Source: Symbiodinium natans
Taxonomy: Eukaryota > Sar > Dinophyceae > Suessiales > Symbiodiniaceae
NCBI GenBank assembly: GCA_905221605.1
Contig: CAJNDS010000415.1
Coordinates: 1-64,000, forward strand
Length of the DNA: 64,000 nt
Direction: 5' to 3'
Each line of letters starts with the position of its first letter. The first letter of the stretch is position 1. Below, piece by piece: positions 31,430-42,299 of this stretch. The position numbers were made by a program, and so were the translations under genes. The notes under the pieces were generated by a model, which worked only from the letters and a program-made list of their open reading frames with translations, made no database searches and was not told the DNA's origin.

Positions 31430-33812
31430 TCATCCGAAACATTAGAGTCCCAAGTTTGAGTAGATGCGAAAACACTGAACTTGTGATGGAATGTTTTTTC
31501 GCATAAATCATAGCAGCTCATTTGTTTTTCAATTCTGCTTTAAGAGAATAAAAAAATGTACCCTGCAGTAAAAACATATCATGGCCAAGGAACTAAAGAC
31601 AACAAAGCAAGGAAGCAAATGCTTCATCCTTGCAGATGAAGTGGTCAGTCCCAAACTTCCTTCCTGCCTTCCTGTACCGAAGTGTTTTCCCTTCTCTCAA
31701 AGCCTTCCGTGCCCAAACAACAAAACGGGCAACTGGCAACACACAAAACCAGGGCAGAAATCTGGGGGACCACGCGTTCTCTGGGACGGGGCTTGTTGGC
31801 AACACCGACTTTCGGTTTTTGTTTTATCTCCAGAGGCCTTGACTTATCTTGGCTATAGGGGAGTTGAAAGGTTGTGTCTGCACATCTGCTGGTACCCATG
31901 TCACAAGGTGGCTCCTTGTGGATGAAGCCGTGCGCATGAAGCTCCCCAACTGCCTTAGGAACTGAGGGGTGCAGGCATGAACCTTCATGTGGGCTACGAC
32001 CTCCCCCTGGTGCCTGTTGAGGTGAGAGGTGAGATCGTGTGTCATACGCAAAGACACCCTGACAGCGACTCTGGCCACCAATCCACCGGATGGCCACCTA
32101 TCCTGGTGGCTCACACTGCGAAAATTTCACGTTTCAAGGCAATCACACCTAGCTTCACTCGTTTTCCGGCTGGATGCCTCAATCACTGCCTTGAGGGTCT
32201 GGGGCCTGCCATGTCATCCCTGTTGGTCAAAGCTCCCCTCCGCTCTGGTTGCAGATCCGGCTTCGGACGTTCACACAAAAACCTGCGTCGGGGGCGAGTG
32301 AACCTCAATGCCCCAGCTCATGATGGCCTTGGTATGGTACACTTGCGTGCCGAGGGGCGGTTAGAAGCTCTCTGAGCACCTCCTTGGCCTCGTGCTGCAA
32401 GAATGAAGATACTTCAGGGCTTTGATGGGCTTAGGGCCCGCGCGGCAAAACATGGAGCACCAAGGGGCACTCTTACCAGCCGATCAAGGCAAATGCACTG
32501 CTAATGAAGGTAATCAACTCAAGAGGACTGACGCGTACAGAGCCTGTGACTCCCAGCCCGAGCCTGTCATATCTCTCATTCGTTTGCTTGCCTCTCAAAT
32601 TTCCACATGACCTCAACTTCTCAATAAGAGCCCGAGAAGCCAAACACCTGTAACCCCAGACAGCCGCAATCTCTCTCCCAAAAAACCCTGTGAGCCCGCC
32701 TCGTGGGGAGGCAATCGTCGCTCAGGTGCCTTGAACGGGGGAGGGGGGGTGGGGGGTGGTTCCTATATTTTCCCATTCGAGTAGGGGCCTGTTTTAGCCC
32801 TCTAGGCAGACTCAACAACCTACTTGGATCACAGCAGAGCGTTGGGCTCGCTCTCTGCGTAAATCGCTAGCACCGAAAGAACTTCTTTTGCCCTCGCAGA
32901 GAAATGCTGAGGGCTTTCTTTGGTTGAGGTTTCTCAGGTCTTGCTAGTCGAGCTTCCTCTCAGGCTTCTGTTGTTGAGTCGCTCCGTCGCACTCAACCTC
33001 TTCCAACAAGTAGCCAGATTTTCAGACACCATCGACATCCACCGTACCGACCGCAAGTCACAAACAAGAACTCGAGAGCGTGCAGCAGCTGCCCACTGTC
33101 CCATCGAATGTTTTCGACTCACCCTGCAGCAGGCGGCGCAGTGAACGGGGCCCCGTGTCATTTGTGCGGAGCATGTCAAGTGGATCAGGTGCTGCTTGAG
33201 CTTCTTCGGGCAAACTTGAGGCTCGCAACACCCACGTTTCCAGGGCATCTGTCGAAATCAAGTTCTTTCAGACATGGGTGTTTGTACAAAAACAACCTCA
33301 TGTAACCTGGGGTTACCGGGGATGTCGAAACGACAACAATCCCGTACTGCTTCCACATGCAAGCAGTGAAGTTGGTTGAAATTAGGACTCCAAGAGACTC
33401 CAAGGTTCTTGGAACATTCGTGTTGTGAGAACCAAGGGCAACGGCTGAGGGCCCCTGCGCCTGAGAGGCACTCGTAGAGGTCGCAACCTGCAGCCCGCCA
33501 AAAATTCGACGCAGACTTATATCTGCTCACCTGCACGTTAATCTGCTTATCTTCCGAGAGCCCGAAAGATCAGAATGTCTGCTTGTGACAGCCTGCATCA
33601 ATGTGAAGTTCTGTGCTCTGGTGAAGGGCTTGTGCCTCCCGCACGCTCCATCACCACATAGTACGCCCTGCTGTCCTGCGCAAGGCGCTCGACGAATGCG
33701 CGACTTTGCAGGATGTACGGGATGTACGTGGATATACGTTGAATTGCCTTATAACGCGCCATCCGATGTCCCATCGTGATGGATATAATATACAATCCTA
33801 CACTACACGATG
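31430..33812. other. Interval with no supportable gene
   Basis: A minus-strand stretch near 31930-32000 contains LHAHGFIHK, reminiscent of a kinase catalytic loop, but it overlaps another plausible frame and has no partner exons, so I do not call it. There is a GGGGGAGGGGGGGTGGGG run near 32740. Coding direction appears to change from plus to minus (convergent) in this interval. Confidence 0.35.
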
Positions 33813-34300
33813 TCATGGGATTTTGAAACCACCCGCAGCGTTGAAAGGCTGAGCTGCCTCCACAACATCGATGAGACGCGCCACGCCGTTGGTCTGAGGC
33901 ATGTTCAAGACCAGCTCCTGCGAACGAAGCCCCGGAACCCCAAACACGCCTCGAAAAATCCTGTAAACCAGCGGAAAGCCGTCATCTTGTTGAAGGGGGC
34001 GTACTGTATGTGTTCCAACACAAACGTGGCATGCGAGACTGGAAGATTATGAGTCAGAACCGTCTCTTCAAATACCTGGCTTGACACTGAAAGTGTGCCA
34101 CGGGCTTATGCGTGTGTGAGCTCATGGCCAAACCCGTGTCCGTGTTGTTTCGCCATCTCGATTCTTCGTTCTTCCCCTGGAAGCTCTTGTTCTTGTACCG
34201 GAGCTTCACAACGAACCTTGGAAGCAAACCCAAGCATCACAGGCACCAAACCAGAATCCCTTGCCACCTTGCTAAGCTGATGCTTGACGTATCTTGAGCT
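33813..34300 (-). CDS. C-terminal two exons of an unidentified protein
   Basis: The last exon, 33813-33917, starts after 'gttcgcag|' and encodes ELVLNMPQTNGVARLIDVVE, AAQPFNAAGGFKIP and a stop. It joins in phase 0 to a preceding exon ending at 34124 (...EERRIEMAKQHGHGFGH), through an intron with a GA donor: CAT|GAGCTC...GCAG|GAGCTG, so GAGCT is repeated at both ends. The preceding exon is open upstream through KVARDSGLVPVMLGFASK (about 34270) with a possible internal acceptor at 34219. The frame reads on into the intron as HELTHA, which looks like a zinc-protease motif but is lost on splicing. Family not recognised; composition is that of a soluble protein. Confidence 0.45.
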
Positions 34301-34359
34301 GCTCCCAGATATCCCACTCAAAAGAAATTCCATCCTGCTGAGTAGGTTCAAGGGTAGGC

Positions 34360-36880
34360 CATAATTACTGCCATACTACTTGACTCCAAACACAAAAAAC
34401 TCCCTAACCTGCTGATGCTGAGTCGAAGTCGACTCGGTGGAGGTGCTTTCCTGGTCAGACTGGTCAGCGCCAGTCTTGTGCTTGCGTGCTTGACATGATT
34501 TCTCGTTCGTGGGGGTGGGGGGGGGGGTCGGGTCTAGGCATTTCGACTGCGACATTCGGGTTTTCTGAGGATCCCCTCAATGAACTCTCCCCATGCCGCC
34601 TCTCCCAGGCTGGCGCGAGTAGCGTGCCGTATCTCCATGCCACTGTGGCACGAAGGCATCACCTGTGATGATGAGGAGGGTTAATTTTTGGGTAGGCCTG
34701 CCGGCCTGCCTTTGGTAGCTGTGCATGGGGTGGTGAGCTGGCTCCACTTCCTATTCTCCTGAACTCCCACTCCGAACAATCCATAAAATTACAAATGGGT
34801 CCTCTAGGTAGTTTTATGCTGCCCTTGCACCGCTACGTCATTCAGGTTTTGACTGCAGCCCTCCTTGCTTTTTGTTGTGACATGCACATGTGTTCCCGAC
34901 AAGGTGGATGTAGTCAACTTCAGTGCCCAACTACGAACTCCTGAGCTGGCTGGGACCTCCCGTTATCGTTAGAATCTCTTCACCTCAAACGTCTCTTTTC
35001 CGGATGTTTTCTGGCTCAGGGAATCCAGAGTCGCAGCCCGAAACCCGAAACATGAAAACTTAACCCCCTCAAGCCCTAAGCCCCCAAGACCCCAAAAACC
35101 TCAACACTGACAGCTTTTGGTTTTGGTGCTGACCCACGCGAGAAGGGGCTCCCGACGCTGGCGCCGATCTTGTAGAATCGGGCCTGAGCCAGGTGCACAT
35201 AGCGGGTTTTGGCCGATAGGGCTTAGGGTTTAGGCTTCCGTGTCTTGAGCTGGGTGCGGATTCTGATGCAGCATTTTTGAAACGGAACAAAAACTGCGGG
35301 AAGGCGCCAAGGAAAACCATGTATGGAAAAAACACTCAAGCATCTCCTGAGAAGAACTGCCCGCAATTTTGTCACGCCACTTGAGCATTCCGCTCTGCCC
35401 GATAGCATCAGCTGAGTCAACTCACTATTTCTAGTCGCTGAAATTTCGATGGAACGCCGGAGCTCAGGCCATGTTAGCGCCGTCGAAATCCCAAGCCGGG
35501 CTCCAAGTAGCTCGACGTTGCTGCGATGCAGCATGCAGACCTCCCTTCACCATGGTCTTTCGCGCAAAGAAAGCGGAAGACGAAGTTGCAAATATCTGCT
35601 TCCAAGCCCCACAACATCTGAAGCTCTTTTCGTGCATTCTGGGGCTCCGGACGATATCTTCCACCCAACGTATCTGCCTTCGGCCATGGATTCCTGCGGC
35701 CGAAGGCACAACGAGGCATAAGAAGGTATGGCTTTATGACAACATAAGACTTGACTCGAAGTGATGCCTGGTCTGGTTGCAAACCCCCAGAACATGCCCT
35801 CACTTAGGCGGACACTATGTTGGGGTAGACCTCCTTGAAAATCTCGCTCTGTATCAGCACCAATCCCCTGCCCCACCTGTCCCTCGCCCATCCCAAAGCT
35901 GCCGAATTCCACAAAAGCCTTCCCGCCGCAACTGAACCAGCACAGGCAACCCTGAGACAGACCGTCCTTCCACGTTGTCCTTGCGGAGTGCCAAAGGTTG
36001 CGGCTGAAGGGCCTCCAGGTTCAAGCTGTGCTTTCAGTAGGCAGCTGCAAGCTCACGTGTTTCTACTCTTGAACTACAGATTCAGACAAAACGAGTCGAG
36101 AAACTCTACGCAACTTCTTCTGGGAGTCTGGAAATCATTGCGGCCGGGCTCAGACATGCTTGTGAGTCTCAGCCGCGTAACATTGTTCCACCACATACAG
36201 TATCATAAGACTTGGAGGGGCCACCTTCCCGAACTACAGTGGCTCAAGAATCCAACATCCCTACAGGGTGCTTGCTCGCTGTCCGAGGCGAGCTTTTCCA
36301 CGCAGCGCCGGCCACTCCATCCGATCTCTCCTCTTTGCAAGCTGGCCCTTCTGCGGGCTCAGGCACTGCAGGTCTTCTATAGGAGGGGGTTGGATTGGTT
36401 TTCAGAACCTGGCCATTTGTTGCTGAATGGCATACAAGTTTGTTAGGGACGCGCCCGCCCCCACTTGCCCCAAACCGTCAGGCACATCCTTTCTCTCTCC
36501 TTGTCCTCTCACCTGCTTCTGCCTACCAACGTCAAGCGTGCTGTCCGTCTGCGCCCAAACCGCTGAATCACCAACCCTACACTCTTGCTCCCTCGAGCTC
36601 GCTCCCGGTGTAGCCCCCCTGTGTAAGCTGGTGCCGTGTTTAACGTCATCATGCTGGCTCGTTTCAAGCAATGACCTACTCATTCAGAGCTTCACTGGGC
36701 AGCCATTGGCAGCGCCATGACTGGACCTCCAGGGGGGGCTGTCTTCGATTCGGGATGACGATGGTGGCCCGGAAACCCCGGCTCTGGGTCGAATCCGCGC
36801 TTGCAGTCATTGGAGACCTCATGTAATGAGGATTGTAGACCCACATCCCAAAGAACCTTGAACTTCGATACTCCGTGGAT
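34360..36880. other. Interval with no supportable gene
   Basis: It contains a G-rich run (34514-34530), a TTTAGGG remnant near 35222 and several overlapping short frames. A plus frame at 35835-36446 is open for about 200 codons but has no domain-like pattern. Confidence 0.35.
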
Positions 36881-37099
36881 TTTGCCTCTTTGCTCATGCC
36901 TCATACCCAAACCCCCACACCTTCAACCTTGCGTGACCACATGACCAACAAAGCCACAGGACAAAGTCAACAAAGGAACTCTTTCTTCGACCTCCTCGCG
37001 GTTTGCGGTCCACCTGTGAAGTCTGTGCCTACCCCTTCCCCCCCTTCACATGCTGAAGCTTCTATTACACGTCGAAGATGGGGTTACAAGCAAAGCCCC

Positions 37100-37270
37100 A
37101 ATCGCGAGCAGCTGCTAAGGGGGGGAAAAATTCCGAGCGGCCGAGCGAGACCCACGAGAGGGATCCGATCTGCCTCTGCATCCTACGAGCAAACTGTTCA
37201 AGGAGGTCTTCGCTATATGTGCTCATTTCGACTGGAATCTTCCTAGGCCCAGGGCCGTTCTCAAACTGAG
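37100..37270 (-). CDS. Possible exon of an unidentified protein
   Basis: The minus-strand segment RKIPVEMSTYSEDLLEQFAR (about 37190-37250) has coding-like composition and is followed by a helical MQRQIGSL. It lies downstream of the stop of the ankyrin gene, so it would belong to another gene of the same direction. Splice sites not settled. Confidence 0.25.
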
Positions 37271-37592
37271 AAGTCCTCCCGAGCAGATGGGGCACTGACT
37301 GCTTGGCAGCCAAAATTCCTACTGGGCCTCGGTAGCTAGAACACATGCACAGGCTTCTGTGGATGTTGTCGCCAGCACGGGCCGCTTTTTCTGCCGATGG
37401 TCAGCTGACACTCATGATTTCATCATGCGTGGGGCAAGCATCTCCTGGGCTGGGAAGCAAGTCGGACATTTTAACGGTCATCGGAAGGTGTTGTAAAAGC
37501 AGCTGCCTACGCATCCGGGCTCACAGTCTAAACGATGAGGCTTCCAGTGCGCTCCGAGCCCGAGGCCCCAGCAGCGGTAGGCGGAAACGTCT

Positions 37593-38432
37593 CTACTTGA
37601 GGTTCGCTGTAGGTGCTCCACACAGAGGCAGAACACAAGCATCCATCAACTTCTGCAAGTCCAGCAGGGAAGCTTCTCTGAACAACCCTCACAAAGCAAA
37701 GGAATTCTTTGTTCAGCCTGTACTGCAAAATACAAGGAATCCTTGGTCCCTTTTTGAAACCTGCGAAACAGGGTGCCCTTGGAGAGGTGTGACCCCTCAC
37801 TGAAGAGAAGTGATGTGCAAAAGAAGCCGAGGGGCTGCGACTCGGGCGTGGCCTGTGTGAGGGTCGCAGAGGTGACCGGGCTGACGGGCCCACTCCAATG
37901 CGTTCTTGCCGTCCTGCATGGTTCAGTGCTTATGAGAGTCACTGTCCGAAGCAACAGCTTCGTTAGATGGTGCATTGACATGTTTCAAAGGCAAGAGATG
38001 TTCAAGTGCACATCGCGTACGCGAAGCGTTCATTCCGAAGTCCGAACTATGAGGCAAGAATCATACAAGGAAGGCCTGGAACTTCGGCCAGCCCTGTCCT
38101 CGACGACCGTCAAGTCCAACTTTGGGGCCTGCAGCAGCACCTGCATACCTCGCGTCTCGAGCATGGAGTCGCTCCAGCACGACGAAGGTGCAACACTCGG
38201 TGCCTTGCCTCCCAAACCAAACTGCCCAGCAGCCGAAACCGCAACTCGAAGCCCAAGTAATACCATCAAGACACGCCTTGCGCCCCTGAAAGGATCTCAC
38301 CCTGAGGTGCTCTGTAGCGCCTAGCGCTTTAAAATCTTCGCCGTAAATCACACGGTAGATCCGACCAGTGCCATCAGGAAGCACGCATCGTTTCCATACT
38401 GCGCCGCTTCGATGACTGGCGTTCCGCCGTAG
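37593..38432 (-). CDS. Ankyrin-repeat protein, one partial repeat per exon (C-terminal part)
   Basis: Four exons in minus-strand order: about 38366-38432 (GGTPVIEAAQYGNDACFLMA), 38096-38148 (MQVLLQAPKLDLTVVED), 37863-37913 (DGKNALEWARQPGHLCD) and 37593-37652 (KLMDACVLPLCGAPTANLK and stop). They read as successive ankyrin helices: 'GxTPVIxAAQxG', '..LLxAPxLDLxVxD', 'DGKNALxWARxxGH'. Joints 2-3 and 3-4 are phase 0; the phase of joint 1-2 is not settled. Ankyrin repeats are protein-binding; partner unknown. Exons are only 51-67 bp. More repeats probably lie upstream beyond 38.5 kb. Confidence 0.66.
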
Positions 38433-38519
38433 CTCGCCCTCGACACATATACGGGGTTTTCGAAAGAGAGCGGGGGCCCTTTTGAAGGTTCCTATTTTCT
38501 CACGCATTATAGTATTTTT

Positions 38520-41440
38520 GGGTTTCGAGGTATTCTTTTTTCGGAGATGTCGTGGAAAGTCCCAGAGGCTTTCGGGGCGTTTTGGTCGGGGTTATGGGGT
38601 TCGACACTTAGGGAACTTGCAGGACGTTCACACGGAAGGTCTTCTGGCATGCTCGAGACCACCATGACGCAAGCGGCTTTCCGCAATTCAATATAGGGGC
38701 CTCAATAATCAGAATAGGCTTTCTGGGGGTTCTTATAGCATAATTATACAGGAACCATAGGGGAGTACCATGAACCATAAGGGAGTACCACTAGCAATTA
38801 CTCCGAGCCCTACACTGCCTTCATGTTAAGTGACAATGCGGCTGACCGCATGGCTGCGAAGTTTTGGCCTTGTGTTCACGTCGAAGCCGTGTGCCAGAAG
38901 GACCTTCAAGGCCTCGCTCTGACCTTAGAGCAGAGTCTCCCCCTCCCTTGCTTCAAATGGTAAGAAGTCCCACGTTCAATACATGTCCGTACTACAAACT
39001 CGATAGTGTAGGCGTATACACACAGAGTCTAATCATCAGGTACGAGTTTTTTCAAGGCTTGCTTCAGCCTGGGCGGTGAACTCGCCTCTCTGCCAAGCAG
39101 CCTTCCCGGGCAGCCACGTGGCCAAGTGACTCATGCTCCCGAGGCCAATTCACATCCGCCTTCAGGGTTTCGCTTTGCAGGACGGGAAGGGCACTCAGGC
39201 TGGAGCTTCGGAAGTCAAAAGTCAAAGGTTCGGTGCTATCATGGTGTTATCTCACGGAGTCTGAACACCACTTGCTCTCAACGTCTCAGGCAAGCACTCC
39301 CTCGCCGATCAGCTGCTCCTTGGGTTGATGTTCAGTGTTCACATGGTTTTTGCGAAGTTGTCAGGGGCTTCCGGGTCCGAGGCCCCCAGGCGCCCGAACT
39401 GTATCTGAAATGCCTGAAAGCTGCACCCTTCCGCCTTCTACAACACCACACCCACCGCCCGAAAACTTCTCCGAAGAAACCCAGGAAAACCCTTAAACCA
39501 AGCGGCCATCATGACGACGTTCCCTTCTTTGGTAGCGGTGTAGAGCTCCTTCCATTCTTCGGATGTTGGGATGCATCGAACAGGAGCTTCCCAAGCTGTA
39601 AACGCAATCGCTCGCGCAAAAGGAGTCAGCATTTTTCAAGGACTCAGAACGATTGAAATCCACAAAAGTCATGGGCTGTGTAGTCCCTGTGTGTCCCCTG
39701 GCTGTGCCTGATTCTGCTTCCGTGCAAGTTCGAAGGCGGGATCCCCCACCTGAGTGGCGGAAGATTGAAGGCTTCATGTTCGCGGCTTCAGAAGGCGCCA
39801 ACCCGATGCCTTCTACACTGGCGACCTGAAGAACGGGCGATATGTGGTTTAAGGGGGTTTAGGGGGTTGCATACTATAGTGGCCTCCTGTGTGAAGTAGT
39901 ATACTGTGTAACGCGAATAAGGCCCATCTTCTGGGAGCGCGCCGCCGCCTTTTCTTTCAAAACGGTCGGCAATCTGCCACTGGGTCTTCTGAAACTGCTA
40001 CCCGCTACCCTACGCCTGTACAGCATAGCTGCACTAAAGCAGCGGGTCACCGCCAAAAGGTGAAGGAGAGGAAAATGGCAAGCAACCCTGGGGCTTTACC
40101 CAGATTCTGCCTGCCCAATACCATGTCGAGGTCCTTTCTCCGTCGCAGCACTTAACGCAGGGCCGGGTTGAAGTCTCCCCGGATCTGATGCTCAATGCTG
40201 CAATGGTAGGCCTTGGTCACTTTGGTCTGCCACTAGGTTTCCAAACCTCCCGAAAGAAGATGTAGAGCCCCGCAACCGTAACTGCCACCTTCGTGATTTT
40301 TGTAGCCCGAGCACATGTAGGCTACTAGCCCCTGCGTCCTGAACGTATCCTAGAGCAGTTGACTCTCAGTTACAACAACCCAAACACCCGCAAGCTGCTG
40401 CTTGGAGGCCAACTCAATGATGGTTCCGCCCCCTCCGCAGGAGTTCGGCCAAGCAATGACGCTGGCGTGGGCGAGGCTGCCTCCGCGTGTCAGGGGGTGA
40501 TGGGTAGGGCAGAAGAAAAAGCCAAAGAGTCTATTGACTATAGGATAGCTCCATACTAGAGCAAGTTCTACCGTGTTGTACCTGTAGTTATAGCCTTACT
40601 TTGGGTACTTCTGACCGTACTTATCACTACCCTTGAACCCTCCAAGACTCCAAAGTGTTTTAAATCGTGGGGTGGACCCCCCCCCCCAACCCCACAGAAA
40701 ATGCATGGGTTGTTGCTCAGGACACGAGCCTTGCAATCAGCTTTGGACACGAGGCTTCGGCAAACAGGAACCAGAAAGGGTTTGACAAAAGGGTGAATAC
40801 ATTATTTCATATGTAAAGGTTTATGAGTTTATACATATACCAGTACATGTGAAGAGCTGAGTGGTTGACCACCGAACAGATACATTTAAGCTGAATGAGA
40901 AAATGAAGAGAATATTATGTATATAATATGTGCTTACACTAGTGCATGCATACTGTGCATGTCTCTTTCAGAAAAATAAACAAAATAAATAGCAACAAAA
41001 CAACATAAAACATCATGAATACACGCACATAAATTGTAAAATGCAAAGATGCATCTATCTCTCTCTCTCTCTCTTGCACAGGCTGAACACCCCGAACAAC
41101 TTCGCCGGACACCTGCGCGCGCAAGGAGGCGCGAAAAAACTTCACCCTAAATCCTAAATCCTAAACCCTGAACCCTAAACCCTTTCGGAAGCCGATGGCT
41201 CCAGGAAACCGAGAATGGGTCTTGGCTCCCGGGTTCTCGAGGCCCAGAATGGAGTTGTGAAGGCATTGGGTGTCCAACAACTGACCCGCAACCACTTCAG
41301 ACTCATCCTGAAACCGGGCTTGTAAGACATTGTAAGACTTCTATGGTGACCGGAAAGCTGGAAAGCCCGCCCCATCTGCCCAAACTCCCGAAAGTATGTC
41401 GAATTGAGGGGTTCCGCAATTCCCCAACCTCAATGAACAC
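38520..41440. other. Interval with at most one weak exon
   Basis: The minus strand at about 39500-39630 encodes IPTSEEWKELYTATKEGN then VVMMAAW and a possible donor TG|GTTTAAG. This is thioredoxin-like in spacing (helix, then beta strand ending in Trp), but no CxxC exon was found. Otherwise: AT-rich segment 40800-41050, TC run 41055-41074, CCCTAAA tract 41146-41181. Confidence 0.3.
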
Positions 41441-41452
41441 CCCGAGCTCTCT

Positions 41453-41606
41453 ACTTACTGTTGGTAGGGAATGGGGGAATAATAAGGGCCCTACATGTAA
41501 TCCCTGAAAGGGTGTATATATATATATGTATATCTATATCTGTGTATATTATATTATATATATATAGGGCCCTAACTCCCTTACTCCCTACCAACCAACA
41601 GTAAGT
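41453..41606. mobile_element. Fold-back (MITE-like) element with ~40-bp inverted arms and TA-rich centre
   Basis: The left arm (41453-41492) begins ACTTACTGTTGGTAGGGA and ends AGGGCCCT; the right arm (41565-41606) is its imperfect reverse complement, AGGGCCCT...CCCTACCAACCAACAGTAAGT. The 70-bp centre is TA repeats (41513-41566). No coding capacity. Ends do not show an obvious target duplication. Confidence 0.65.
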
Positions 41607-41879
41607 CGAACACCCTGGCACCCTGCCTCCGCCCATGGCCACGGAGAAAACCGCGGGCCAGCCAGAGGCGTAGATGGCCTTGCCATGGCAGGGCAGGCCT
41701 GCGCAGCAGCTCTGGTGAAGCGCATGTCAATGCAGGGTTTAATCGCTCACACTCGGACAAGCCAGGCAATGCAGGGTTTCGGGTTTTAGGTTTTTTTTCC
41801 TCCTGCACAGCTGACGCGAATCCGGTTTAAGGTTTAGGGGCTAGGGACATGTAACTAAGCACACGGAAGCAGAAGCACC

Positions 41880-41914
41880 CACGAAGCTGAAAGGGCAGCT
41901 CTCGCTCTCTCTCG

Positions 41915-41955
<41 letters not shown>
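41880..41955. repeat. (TC)n microsatellite
   Basis: Dense TCTC with CG interruptions at the left side, ending before 'acactcaacccc'. Similar TC tracts lie at 5766-5790 and 44308-44360. Confidence 0.9.
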
Positions 41956-41959
<4 letters not shown>

Positions 41960-42223
41960 TCAACCCCAAGCCCTATTCGCGCTCTTCGAAGCCCTAGAGT
42001 TGGACCCGCTGTAGTTTTAGGATTTCGGGACTGTTTGGGGTGTTCAATTGGTTCGCTATCGAGACAAGTCTGCAGCGGTTCGTAAGCCCGGATCGACTGG
42101 GACGGTTCAGAAAGGAGCAGGGACATTATTTCAACACCGCCAACACTCAATACTCAAGGCCTTTCCCCATAAGCCCCCTGAACCCTTAGCCCTGAACCCT
42201 TAAACCCTAAAACCCCTAAAACC

Positions 42224-42295
42224 TAACACCCTAAACCCTAAACCCTAAACCCTAAACCCTAAACCCTAAACCCTAAACCCTAAACCCTAAACCCC
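42224..42295. repeat. Longest uninterrupted telomere-like tract (CCCTAAA, about 10 units)
   Basis: About ten perfect CCCTAAA units, preceded by degenerate CCCTAAAA/CCTAACAC variants from 42170. It is too short and internal to be a chromosome end. Confidence 0.92.
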
Positions 42296-42299
42296 AGAG

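Noticed and set aside
31930-32010. LHAHGFIHK, a possible second kinase catalytic loop
   Set aside because: No DFG, APE or helix-F exon was found nearby in order, and a competing frame over the same bases is equally open.
34106-34130. HELTH zinc-protease motif (GHELTHA)
   Set aside because: The codons after GGC-CAT lie inside an intron. Splicing CAT|GAGCTC to GCAG|GAGCTG gives GHELVLNMPQ and a good C-terminus, so the motif is a read-through artefact.
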